Shown: in pieces, positions 5,184 through 12,269 of the stretch
How the letters are laid out: each line of letters begins with the position of its first letter
How positions within the stretch are numbered: the first letter of the stretch is position 1
Virus record (IMG/VR): IMGVR_UViG_3300030380_005517
Coordinates: 1-28,391 of that record
DNA from: a virus
DNA length: 28,391 nucleotides
Reading direction: 5' to 3' (one strand)
Notes under the pieces: generated by a model
What the model saw: only the letters and a program-made list of their open reading frames with translations
Told to the model about the DNA's origin: nothing
The model's database searches: none
Translations under genes and position numbers: made by a program

Positions 5184-7405
5184 TAGATTATATCAAAACC
5201 GCTAAGTCTTAAATTAAGCGGACCATTACGTCTTTGAAATTTTCTTAGTTCCTCAACAATGTCACGACCAACATCAGCTCCATTAGTACCCATGCCAGCA
5301 TTGACCGTAACGTTTATATTTGTCTGGCCAAGGTTGCCGCCAGCTCTCGACAACGGAATTACAGCCTCAGGTCCACGCTCACCAATTAAGGCAGTTGTAG
5401 GCTGAGATACAATACCACCCCTGGCCAATCTTGGGATGTTCGGTAAATCAGGTGGGTCAATGTCAATGCCAAAGAAACTGAAACCCAGGCCTGAATTTAA
5501 AGAATTAATAAAATCATTAATTTTGTCAATAACTTTATTAAATACAAACTTAACTCCTTCAAACACAACACCAGCTGAGGTTTTAAGCACGGTGCTTATA
5601 GTTTCTAGTAAACCTTTACCAAACTCTTTTAGTTTAGGTGCAACAAAGTCCTTGACTCTTCCGAGTCCCTCAATAATTACATCTTTAAGAACACCAATAA
5701 AATCCCAGGATCCCTTGAAAAAATCTAACAAGCCATTAAAAATTGCTTTAAAACCATCAACAGCAAGAGAAACATCGCCAGTTAAAAGACCAGTTATAAC
5801 ATTTACAATCCCCTGGAAAAACACCTGCAACCTTAAAAACTTATCAACCACAAAGTCAATAGCATTTGAAAAACCCTGCTGAAACCCATCACCCTTAAAA
5901 AACGCAACAAAACTGCTAAATAAATTTTTAAGGAATCCTACAGTATTCTCAACAAAGTTACGAAAAACCTCGACATTATCAAAAGCGAATCTAAAACCAG
6001 CAGCTAAAGCAGCAATCAACCCTAAGACCACCGTAAACGGGCTAAACAAGGCAGCAAAAGCCGTAGCAAGGGAAACTACAGATGCAAGCAAGATCCCTCC
6101 AATTACAACCGCTAAACCAGTAAATACAACTTTGGGGTTTTCTTTTGTAAATTTTCTTATTTTTTCAAATACAGGTGTAAGTTTCTCTTCAAGTTTTTCA
6201 AAACCAACCCTGATATTTGTTATTAAACCCAGGAATTGGTCAGAACCAATAAACTCCCGGACCGCATCACTAAAAGCCTTTACCCGGGGCTGCAATCTTT
6301 CAAATACACCTTGGGCCTTTTCAATAAACTCTAAAAGAATCGGTGCTAATTTTTGACCAATCTCAATAACAAAAACATTGATCGCTGCCCTTATTTTGTC
6401 CAGGACAAGACCAATACCACTTGCACCCTGCTCAAAAGCAACCTCAGTAGCACCAGCTGCCTCACCCGCAGCTTTAAGTTCAGCTGCAAACTTCTCAGCA
6501 CCCTTACCAGTTAAGACTTGAGCAGCACCAGCAGCTTCAACAGAACCAAAGTAAGCAGCCAAAGAAACTCCATTTTTATCAGCTTCTTTTTTAATTAAGC
6601 CCAAAGCATCTGCTACGTTTCCGCCTTCAGAAATAAACGTGGCAAAATCCTTTCCACTTAACTCTTTAAATAATTTAGATACAACAGTTGTAGGCTTTGA
6701 CAATTCAGCAAAAACAGCACGCAACTGAGTCGCTGCAACAGAAGTAGGAGTACCAGCAGCAGTTAATGTAGCCAAAGCAGCCGTGACATTACCAAACTCA
6801 ACACCCAAACCAGCAGCAACAGGTGCAACTTGGAATAAAGACCTTGACAATTCATCAACCGTGGTTTTACCACCTTTTACAGCTGTAAAAATTTGATCAG
6901 ACGCAGTACCAACATCAATGACATCAGCACCAAAAGCATTGACAACAGTAGTCAAACCATCAACAGCAGTACCCAAATCAGTAGCACCACCAACAGCTAA
7001 TTTATTTGCAGTTTCTAAGAAATCAAAAACATTTCCAGGTGGCACACCAGCAGATAAAGAGTTATACAAAGATGGAATGACATCCTCCGGTAGCTTTCCA
7101 ATTTCTTTTGACACTTGCAATATATCTGCGGACATTTGATCCATGGCCTCAGAACTTATACCTGGCAAAAGAGTGAAAACTTCATTCATTCCATCCTCAA
7201 AAGAACGGAACTCACCTAAGGCCTTAGTTGCAACAGCACCAGCAGCTAAACCAATACCTGCAAAAACTTTATTTATTTGACCACCTACACGGTTCATGTC
7301 CTGGCCTAGAGCGTCAAACTTCTTTCCAACAGCCCCAACTTTGCCTAAAAACTTCTTAGTGTCAGCTAAAAACTCAAACCTTAACGTTTTTTTTGTATCC
7401 GCCAT
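5183..7405 (-). CDS. Tail tape measure protein (TP901-type core)
   Basis: 740 residues. It has the TP901 core near the N-terminus (GVPPGNVFDFLETANKLAVGG; GTAVDGLTTVVNAFG; TTVDELSRSLFQVAP), long alanine-rich helices, and a hydrophobic stretch near 430-480 (VVFTGLAVVIGGILLASVV, FTVVLGLIAALAAGF) thought to insert into the host membrane. The C-terminal motif LARGGIVSQPTTALIGERGP is typical. It sets tail length and escorts DNA ejection. At about 1.5 angstroms per residue the tail would be about 110 nm, an inference from the general rule. Start ATG at 7405 overlaps the upstream stop (TAATG) and follows AAAGGTAAG. Confidence 0.92.
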   Translation of the reverse strand: MADTKKTLRFEFLADTKKFLGKVGAVGKKFDALGQDMNRVGGQINKVFAGIGLAAGAVATKALGEFRSFEDGMNEVFTLLPGISSEAMDQMSADILQVSKEIGKLPEDVIPSLYNSLSAGVPPGNVFDFLETANKLAVGGATDLGTAVDGLTTVVNAFGADVIDVGTASDQIFTAVKGGKTTVDELSRSLFQVAPVAAGLGVEFGNVTAALATLTAAGTPTSVAATQLRAVFAELSKPTTVVSKLFKELSGKDFATFISEGGNVADALGLIKKEADKNGVSLAAYFGSVEAAGAAQVLTGKGAEKFAAELKAAGEAAGATEVAFEQGASGIGLVLDKIRAAINVFVIEIGQKLAPILLEFIEKAQGVFERLQPRVKAFSDAVREFIGSDQFLGLITNIRVGFEKLEEKLTPVFEKIRKFTKENPKVVFTGLAVVIGGILLASVVSLATAFAALFSPFTVVLGLIAALAAGFRFAFDNVEVFRNFVENTVGFLKNLFSSFVAFFKGDGFQQGFSNAIDFVVDKFLRLQVFFQGIVNVITGLLTGDVSLAVDGFKAIFNGLLDFFKGSWDFIGVLKDVIIEGLGRVKDFVAPKLKEFGKGLLETISTVLKTSAGVVFEGVKFVFNKVIDKINDFINSLNSGLGFSFFGIDIDPPDLPNIPRLARGGIVSQPTTALIGERGPEAVIPLSRAGGNLGQTNINVTVNAGMGTNGADVGRDIVEELRKFQRRNGPLNLRLSGFDII

Positions 7406-8076
7406 TACTTACCTTTTATCGCTTTCTTTACAATTTGCTGCATTTCAGATGCATATTCCTCACCGAGTCCAGGAGTAATTTTTGCTATTGTTTTTTCAGC
7501 AACATAACCGCCAAACTTAGTGCCTTCAGGAAACCCTCCACGATTGGACCAAAAGGTGCCAATCCATTCTTTATAGACCCTGCGTCTCATTTTTTCAGCA
7601 GGATAATAAACACCGATTGTCTTTAATCTTTGCTTGCCTTCGTCATCTCTAAATGCACGGTTTACATTGCCTCGTTGAGTTTTACTCAACTCATTAGTTG
7701 CAAATCCAGGCTTTCTGTCGCCTCCGGATCCCGCAGCTAAACCAGGAATAAACTGATATTTTCTACCAAACTCAAGGTTTCTAGCAAATTTATTGGTTTT
7801 TCTTATGTCCAGGAACGCAACACGATCCGTACCACCACCAACAAAACCAGCAGATCCCCGGGCTCTTTTAGGCACGGCACGGCCTTGTTCTTTTTGTCTT
7901 AAAGCCTCAGAACGAGTGTCAGCCTCAACAGACTTAGCTAAGCCTTTATGAAACTGCCTAAATTGACTGCGGACCTCACCGGCCTGCTCCATACCTCGTA
8001 AACCTCTTAAAACATCATTCAAACCCTCAACAGCTATACCACTGCCTGCGGCTTTTTTCGTTATGCCTTTCGCCAT
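7405..8076 (-). CDS. HK97 gp10-like morphogenesis protein
   Basis: 223 residues, strongly basic. The opening GIAVEGLNDVLRGLRGMEQ and the following helix resemble the HK97 gp10-like family (head-tail joining or tail completion), which contacts the top of the tail. Family members are usually shorter (about 110-150 residues); here a central insert (KYQFIPGLAAGSGGDRKPGF and onward) and a C-terminal WIGTFWSNRGGFPEG segment extend it. It is unusual in lying between the chaperones and the tape measure rather than with the head connectors. Start ATG at 8076 overlaps the preceding frame's stop (TAATG), with AAAAAGG upstream. Confidence 0.55.
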   Translation of the reverse strand: MAKGITKKAAGSGIAVEGLNDVLRGLRGMEQAGEVRSQFRQFHKGLAKSVEADTRSEALRQKEQGRAVPKRARGSAGFVGGGTDRVAFLDIRKTNKFARNLEFGRKYQFIPGLAAGSGGDRKPGFATNELSKTQRGNVNRAFRDDEGKQRLKTIGVYYPAEKMRRRVYKEWIGTFWSNRGGFPEGTKFGGYVAEKTIAKITPGLGEEYASEMQQIVKKAIKGK

Positions 8077-8234
8077 TATTTGCCTTTTTCTTGTTCGCTT
8101 CTTTTTAAAAGCGAGTTTTGCAAACCCATAAAGAACTCGAGTGGCATGTCGGCCACTTCCACCGGATTAAGTCCAGCAGCAAGTGCAACATCACAAATTA
8201 AAGAAACAAAGTGGCCGGTAGTTAGTCCGAGGAA
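8076..8234 (-). CDS. Second tail assembly chaperone segment (no clear start; possibly frameshifted)
   Basis: An open frame of 52 codons immediately after, and in the -1 frame to, the first chaperone gene. It reads VALAAGLNPVEVADMPLEFF and then MGLQNSLLKRSEQEKGK, a typical C-terminal part of a G/GT-type chaperone. It has no start at its beginning: GTG occurs at 8162 and 8156, and ATG at 8147 (GGAAG 8 bases upstream). A -1 shift would have to occur in the last few codons before the stop at 8222, because a TGA in this frame lies just upstream at 8237-8235; I see no canonical slippery heptamer there. Either a non-standard frameshift or independent initiation is needed. Coordinates give the open frame, not a proven start. 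Confidence 0.5.
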   Translation of the reverse strand, partial: FLGLTTGHFVSLICDVALAAGLNPVEVADMPLEFFMGLQNSLLKRSEQEKGK

Positions 8235-8491
8235 TCATCCCCATCTAAGCCATCAATGCTTGATACTTTCTCAAGCCATTTGTCAAAATTTTCTGTAGTT
8301 CCTAAACGTTTTGATGCATGCCAACATAAATACATGAGTTCCTCAAATGCCAAATTTTGAAGTTCGGCAGCTGGACGGTTCCCAAATTTACGCTCAACAG
8401 CAACAAAGTCAATAGGACGCAAATCAAGTTCTTGCGTGGTTTCGTCTACATACACCAAAGTGAGCTGGTGTAACCCTGATGAACCTGCCAC
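8222..8491 (-). CDS. Tail assembly chaperone (G-like)
   Basis: 89 residues from GTG at 8491, three bases after the tail tube stop. It is acidic, with HQLTLVYVDETTQELDLRPI leading and an all-helical ELMYLCWHASKRLG segment. Size and position, between tail tube and tape measure, match the first chaperone, which keeps the tape measure soluble during tail assembly. A TTG at 8533 would add 14 residues (MANFRHNN..) that merely shadow the tail tube's coding frame, so I prefer the GTG, although its ribosome site (GAG) is weak. The next frame (8076-8234) supplies the expected second chaperone part. Confidence 0.6.
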   Translation of the reverse strand: MAGSSGLHQLTLVYVDETTQELDLRPIDFVAVERKFGNRPAAELQNLAFEELMYLCWHASKRLGTTENFDKWLEKVSSIDGLDGDDSSD

Positions 8492-8493
8492 GA

Positions 8494-8901
8494 TTAACTC
8501 GTTGCTCTCGTTATTGTGCCGGAAGTTGGCCAAGTCACTGAAGTAGTGGCAAGGTCACCTACAGCATTTCCTACAGGTACATGCTGAGTCACCAAACAAT
8601 TACCTGAATAGGATGGATTAGTAGCACTTACTGAACCACTTGTAGGTTTAACAACATATGCAACATTAGTTCCTAGGATAGGAAATATAGTTGCATCGAT
8701 CTCTGCCGCAGCAAAGTCACTGTTGAACTCCAAACTCAGGCTGCCTTCTTTAAGGCCTCCTTTTCTGGACCTAAAAGTCGAACCCATGGCCGTATCATCT
8801 TGCTCTTCAGCTGTGATATCTAAAGTAACAGAACGGACATGGTCAGATAAGTCTACTGAATTGATTGTCACAGACGCATCTGTGAAAACAAAAGTAGCCA
8901 T
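8494..8901 (-). CDS. Tail tube protein, short paralogue
   Basis: 135 residues. It shares an N-terminal pattern with the 243-residue protein at 18010-18741: MATFV-x-TD, then N-x2-D-(M/L)-S-x-H-x2-S-(M/V)-TLD-(L/I)-TA-(D/E)-E, then G-FRS-x3-GL. This is the start of the tail-tube or major tail protein family of actinophages. The C-terminal half is beta-rich (ATSVTWPTSGTITRA). It sits just ahead of the chaperones and tape measure, the canonical place for the tube subunit, so it is the better candidate for the polymerising tube. AAGGA lies 8 bases before ATG at 8901. A 353-base region without a clear gene precedes it, where a promoter could sit. Confidence 0.7.
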   Translation of the reverse strand: MATFVFTDASVTINSVDLSDHVRSVTLDITAEEQDDTAMGSTFRSRKGGLKEGSLSLEFNSDFAAAEIDATIFPILGTNVAYVVKPTSGSVSATNPSYSGNCLVTQHVPVGNAVGDLATTSVTWPTSGTITRATS

Positions 8902-9127
8902 AATATTATCCTTTTCTTTTTGCTTACCTATATGGTACTGAACAGATCCCTTATTTTTGGATAGTGGCCTAGCAAAAAAAATAAAAATGAACTTACAGAA
9001 ATTAAATCAATATATTGCTCTATACAGGCCATTTAGAGCCTTTCTAAGAGCTTTGAACTATCCCTAGGCCCAACGGTAGCCTGGACATTAAATATGCCTT
9101 AAACGGCAACGTGCGGCCTCTTAGGCA
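8902..9127. other. Gene-free spacer upstream of the tail tube gene
   Basis: No open frame worth calling. It contains TGCCT..AGGCA as an imperfect hairpin within 9090-9128 around GGCAACGTGCGGCC, two copies of CATTAAAT about 40 bases apart, TGGCCTAG at 8965-8972 followed by an A-tract, and a GCTCT/AGAGC type repeat near 9017-9050. It is probably an untranslated leader, promoter or terminator zone between the lysis cassette and the tail genes. I could not pick out a convincing -35/-10 pair. Confidence 0.4.
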
Positions 9128-9220
9128 TTAAATCTCTTTATTAGCTAACCATTTGTAAAATTTTATGTGCAAGCCATCAGTCCACCAGTAAAACTCCCAG
9201 CAGACCTCATAAAAAAACAT
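9128..9220 (-). CDS. Possible 30-residue tryptophan-rich mini-protein
   Basis: ATG at 9220 to TAA at 9130-9128: MFFYEVCWEF start, then YWWTDGLHIKFYKWLANKEI. Five tryptophans and many aromatics in 30 residues are unlike random AT-rich sequence, and the protein would be an amphipathic, membrane-active peptide. It follows the lytic transglycosylase gene in the lysis cassette by 34 bases. There is no Shine-Dalgarno sequence, and the frame is short enough to arise by chance. Confidence 0.33.
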   Translation of the reverse strand: MFFYEVCWEFYWWTDGLHIKFYKWLANKEI

Positions 9221-9254
9221 GAGTGTGACTTGTAAGTAAATTTTAAATTTTATT

Positions 9255-9686
9255 TTAATGAATAAGGTTAAATTTTTTATCATCATTAGGTCCTTTCCAA
9301 CACGCAGCAGACTCAGACCAATGGTCCCAGCCTTGTGGTGTTTGATATTTTAAAAACGCAGCAAAGTGCGTGGATAGATGAGGGTCAAAAGCTGACCCTT
9401 CAGTTTGTAATTTGTATGAAACCCAGTTCCAGGTTTTATCAATGAACTGCCATAAACCCTTTGCGGTAGAAGTTGGGTTCTTAGCTGACGGGATCCCCCA
9501 ACTTTCACAACCAATAATTTTGTATGCGGTCAAATGGTCACTTGGCTCAAAATGGGATACAACAAGGTCAGACCATTCAAAGCCAAGCTCCCAAACTTGG
9601 GAATATTGCTGGCAATGCTGATATTCAGCGACATCAGACATCGATGCTGGCATGCTTAAAGTGCAAGCAAACAATAGGGCTACCAA
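9255..9686 (-). CDS. Secreted lytic transglycosylase-like (SLT/lysozyme-fold) enzyme
   Basis: 143 residues from TTG at 9686. A short hydrophobic N-terminus (VALLFACTLSMPASMSDVA) looks like a signal peptide. The body has the transglycosylase signature: CESWGIPSAKNPTSTAKG (catalytic Glu directly after Cys) and LWQFIDKTWNWVSYKL, like SLT and resuscitation-promoting-factor domains that cleave the glycan strand of peptidoglycan. AGGAGG lies only 3 bases before the TTG; ATG at 9641 or 9629 would remove the signal. It is the last full gene of the lysis cassette, 12 bases after a two-helix membrane protein. It could aid lysis, or be a virion-associated or secreted wall enzyme. Confidence 0.72.
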   Translation of the reverse strand: MVALLFACTLSMPASMSDVAEYQHCQQYSQVWELGFEWSDLVVSHFEPSDHLTAYKIIGCESWGIPSAKNPTSTAKGLWQFIDKTWNWVSYKLQTEGSAFDPHLSTHFAAFLKYQTPQGWDHWSESAACWKGPNDDKKFNLIH

Positions 9687-9698
9687 AAACCTCCTAGG

Positions 9699-9929
9699 TC
9701 AATCTCTAAAGCCGATAGTTAAAAGCCAAAGAGTTATCGAAATAATAATCGCTATTCCAACTATATCCTTAGCGGCTCCAGTTAACGTGAGCCAAGCAAT
9801 AAAAAAACCAAGAAGTGTAAAAGTTTGAGCCAGGGTCTCTTTTAATATTGACTTAAGCCAATTAAAAGACTTTCCTAACCAGGCAAACTTAAAAACACCT
9901 TTAGTTATATTTATTATTTTTTTAATCAT
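9699..9929 (-). CDS. Two-helix membrane protein, holin-like
   Basis: 76 residues: a basic amphipathic start (MIKKIINITKGVFKFAWLGK), then two strongly hydrophobic segments (TFTLLGFFIAWLTL; DIVGIAIIISITLWLLTIGF) with a charged C-terminal end. Size and topology suit a second holin or antiholin. Ribosome site AGGAGGAG is directly upstream, and its bases are also the last codons of the 694-residue gene (4-base ATGA overlap). It sits between that gene and a transglycosylase, alongside a separate r1t-type holin at 12059-12262, so it may be an antiholin or a membrane partner of the large secreted protein. Confidence 0.6.
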   Translation of the reverse strand: MIKKIINITKGVFKFAWLGKSFNWLKSILKETLAQTFTLLGFFIAWLTLTGAAKDIVGIAIIISITLWLLTIGFRD

Positions 9930-12010
9930 AATCTCCTCCTATATGGTACCACACTGGCCGATACGATTTGAGATGCAATAATTACAGGAACGACAACCTC
10001 CTGGCTTTTTTCTTTTTGCTGCAACGTCATACCTTGGTCTAGTGCAGAAAAACTAATTTCTTGGAAATCTACCTCAAAAATAACGGTCGGATTTGCAAGA
10101 AACTCCTCTGTTTGATATTCAACAACAGCATCGGCAACGTTGTAATCCTCAACGTCCGAGTTCTCTTCAGACGCAGCACGCTCAACATAAGAATCTACAG
10201 CAGCTGCAACAGCCTCATCCTCTTGAACATTTGCAGCCAAAACAGCAACATCGTCTGAATCATCAAGCCCCAGGACTTCCGCAACAGTCTCAACTTGCTC
10301 CTCATCAAGCTCCTCAACATCATCGATCGCTGACTCAACAACAGCAGCAACAACCGTGACCTGCTCATCAGATAACTCTTCCAGGCCAACCTCAACAACG
10401 TCCTCAATAATTTCAACTTTGGCCTCAACCTCCAGGGTTTCAACATAAGTGTCAACAACAGCCTCCACTTGGTCCTCAGACAAGTCCTCAATTATTTCAT
10501 CAGGAACTTCAGGGATCTCATCATTTGCAGCCTCAATAACCTCAACAAGCTCCTCAACAGCTTGCTCTACCTCTATTATTTCCTCCTCAGATAAAATTAT
10601 TTCTTTTTCTTTTATTTCCTCAACAATTTCTGTCACAGGCTCAACATCCAAAACTTCGTCCTCTTCCTCATCAAAAATTTCAATTACAGGTGGTGGTTCC
10701 TCTTCCTTCTCTTTTTCATCAACAATTACAATTACAATGTCATCGTCAAACTCTAAATCCACTTCAAAATCATCATCGTCAACTTCAAAAACATCAAAGT
10801 CGACATTTTCCTGGATAAAAATTATTTGATCAATAAGCTCCTCAATTTCCTCAAGCTCTTCATCTGATAACTCTTCAATAGGACCATCAAAAAATGTTCC
10901 GTTACTTTCTAAGTCTTTTATTATTTGGTCCTCTTTTTCCTCAAGTTCATCAAGCTCCTCATCGATTGGTTCAAGGTCATCAAGCTCCTCATCGATTGGT
11001 TCATCCAGGTCCAAAATATCATCTTGCATGTTTTCATCAAAGTCATCTGAGTCCAAAATATCAGTTTGCAAAGTTTCATCATTTTCAAGATCCTCAAAAA
11101 TATCAATATCACCACAATCGCCACGGGCCACTTGTGCGTCAGTTGCCTCACAGCCCAGCTCTTCAAGGTTTTTTGCTCTTTCTTTCTCTCTTTCCACCGT
11201 GCCGTCAGCGATCTCACTCTCAGTAAATTCAACCTCCTCGCCACCAATTATGATCACCTCGACAATTTCCTCAGGTTCCGGTTCAGGTTCAGGGATCACC
11301 ACAACAGGTGCAGGTGGCAAAGTTGTAGTCGTAGTTGTTGTAGTCGTAGTTGTTGTTGTTGGTGGAACCGTTGTAGTTGTTGTTGTTGGTGGAACCGTTG
11401 TCGTTGTTGTGGTTGTTGTTGTAGTAGGTGGAACTGTTGTCGTTGTAGTTGAAGTTGTTGTAGTGGTTGTTGTTGTCGTTGTTGTTGTAGTTGTTGTGGT
11501 GCTTGAAGTTGTTGTACTGCTTGAAGTTGTTGTGGTTGTGACCGGAGTGCCATGAGTCCAAAAAATATCATCGACAATAACATAGTCATCATAAACAACA
11601 GCAACAGAAGTGATATATTTACCAGTTACAGAATGAGATATATCCTCGTACATTGTGGCAACGTTTGCATTACTTTGAGCTGAATAGTTTTCAGTTGCAG
11701 AAGTTCCATCGGAATAGTTCCAAGTTACGGTATACGGATCGTTAACGCAGCCACTTAAAAACCCAGCAGCAGATACGTCAGACTCCGGGAATGTCATAGT
11801 TATAGTCCCATCAGCCGCAGATTGCATATTAAAATGAACAGCCTGACTCGTTGAACCGCAATCGCCACTGTGAATATCTAATCTATTCCAGGAAACACTA
11901 CCATAGTCAAAACTTAAACTAGTTTGATTTTGACCATCAGCAGCAATACGCTCATAGGTTGTGGTTTCACTAGCAAGGACCGGAAATGGAAAAACCAGGA
12001 ATAACACCAA
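9926..12010 (-). CDS. Large secreted Thr-rich and highly acidic surface-type protein
   Basis: 694 residues from TTG at 12010. A signal peptide (LVLFLVFPFPVLASE, cut after VLA) is followed by a beta-sandwich, carbohydrate-binding-like domain (about 15-150; SGDCGSTSQAVHFNM, YITSVAVVYDDYVIVDDIFW), a threonine and VPP linker (about 150-235), a very Glu/Asp-rich region (about 240-480), helical repeats of the form LSDEQVTVVAAVVESA / LDEEQVETVAEVLG (about 490-610), and a hydrophobic stretch VVVPVIIASQIVSASVV before the terminal YRRRL. Upstream in-frame codons would encode a basic stretch (AYKFNSLIRIG) that makes a better signal peptide, but no ATG, GTG or TTG precedes 12010, so the true start may be a rare codon. 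A cell-surface or lysis-linked protein is inferred. It is not a known endolysin. Confidence 0.75.
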   Translation of the reverse strand: MVLFLVFPFPVLASETTTYERIAADGQNQTSLSFDYGSVSWNRLDIHSGDCGSTSQAVHFNMQSAADGTITMTFPESDVSAAGFLSGCVNDPYTVTWNYSDGTSATENYSAQSNANVATMYEDISHSVTGKYITSVAVVYDDYVIVDDIFWTHGTPVTTTTTSSSTTTSSTTTTTTTTTTTTTTTTSTTTTTVPPTTTTTTTTTTVPPTTTTTTVPPTTTTTTTTTTTTTLPPAPVVVIPEPEPEPEEIVEVIIIGGEEVEFTESEIADGTVEREKERAKNLEELGCEATDAQVARGDCGDIDIFEDLENDETLQTDILDSDDFDENMQDDILDLDEPIDEELDDLEPIDEELDELEEKEDQIIKDLESNGTFFDGPIEELSDEELEEIEELIDQIIFIQENVDFDVFEVDDDDFEVDLEFDDDIVIVIVDEKEKEEEPPPVIEIFDEEEDEVLDVEPVTEIVEEIKEKEIILSEEEIIEVEQAVEELVEVIEAANDEIPEVPDEIIEDLSEDQVEAVVDTYVETLEVEAKVEIIEDVVEVGLEELSDEQVTVVAAVVESAIDDVEELDEEQVETVAEVLGLDDSDDVAVLAANVQEDEAVAAAVDSYVERAASEENSDVEDYNVADAVVEYQTEEFLANPTVIFEVDFQEISFSALDQGMTLQQKEKSQEVVVPVIIASQIVSASVVPYRRRL
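10947..11003. repeat. Exact 27-base direct repeat, 30-base period, in the acidic region
   Basis: Positions 10947-10973 and 10977-11003 are identical over 27 bases, separated by three. They encode two copies of EPIDEELD in the large secreted protein. This indicates recent in-frame duplication within the acidic domain. Confidence 0.85.
11305..11555. repeat. Threonine-codon microsatellite (GTT/GTA/GTC on the plus strand)
   Basis: About 250 bases made almost wholly of ACN codons on the coding strand, broken by GTTCCACC-type VPP codons. It encodes the linker T(n)VPPT(n) of the secreted protein. Synonymous codons are mixed but trinucleotide runs remain, so length changes by slippage would stay in frame. 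Confidence 0.85.
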
Positions 12011-12058
12011 ACCTATACGAATTAAGCTATTAAATTTATAAGCTAAATTTATTTAAAT

Positions 12059-12262
12059 CTAGCCTTTATTTTGTGGGGTCCACTCTTCTAGGCCGTTTTG
12101 AAGTGCAGTAATTGCAGCAACGCTCCCGGCAACAAGTGCGTTAGTTAAAACATCCATCTCAACCATTCCAGTCCCACTTGCGGTAAGTATTCCTAAAAAA
12201 GCCTGAATAAAAGTTCTGAGAGTTCTTATCCCAACTTTTATAGCCCATGCTTTAAAATCCAT
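12059..12262 (-). CDS. Phage holin, r1t-type
   Basis: 67 residues from ATG at 12262. The sequence MDFKAWAIKVGIRTLRTFIQ, AFLGILTASGTGMVEMDVLT and NALVAGSVAAITALQNGLE has the r1t holin pattern: a helix, the conserved LTASG turn, a short acidic loop and a second transmembrane helix. Holins permeabilise the membrane so that the endolysin can reach the wall. AAGGAG, which also spans the endolysin stop, is 10 bases before this ATG; the ATG at 12283 (MSRSKNK..) has no ribosome site and lies inside the endolysin gene. It directly follows the endolysin. Confidence 0.82.
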   Translation of the reverse strand: MDFKAWAIKVGIRTLRTFIQAFLGILTASGTGMVEMDVLTNALVAGSVAAITALQNGLEEWTPQNKG

Positions 12263-12269
12263 TTTATTT

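Noticed and set aside
5436-5882. Plus-strand 148-residue frame inside the tape measure gene
   Set aside because: Shadow of a clear tape measure protein; lysine, serine and threonine-rich with no domain.
9050-9130. tRNA or structured RNA in the spacer before the tail tube gene
   Set aside because: No cloverleaf, T-loop GTTCGA or CCA-proximal acceptor stem could be fitted on either strand.
10449-10829. Plus-strand serine and threonine-rich frame
   Set aside because: Antisense of the Glu/Asp-rich coding region; no ribosome site or recognisable domain.
11028-11555. Plus-strand frame rich in valine and serine opposite the secreted protein gene
   Set aside because: It is the antisense of threonine codons (ACN read as NGT); composition is explained wholly by the real minus-strand gene.
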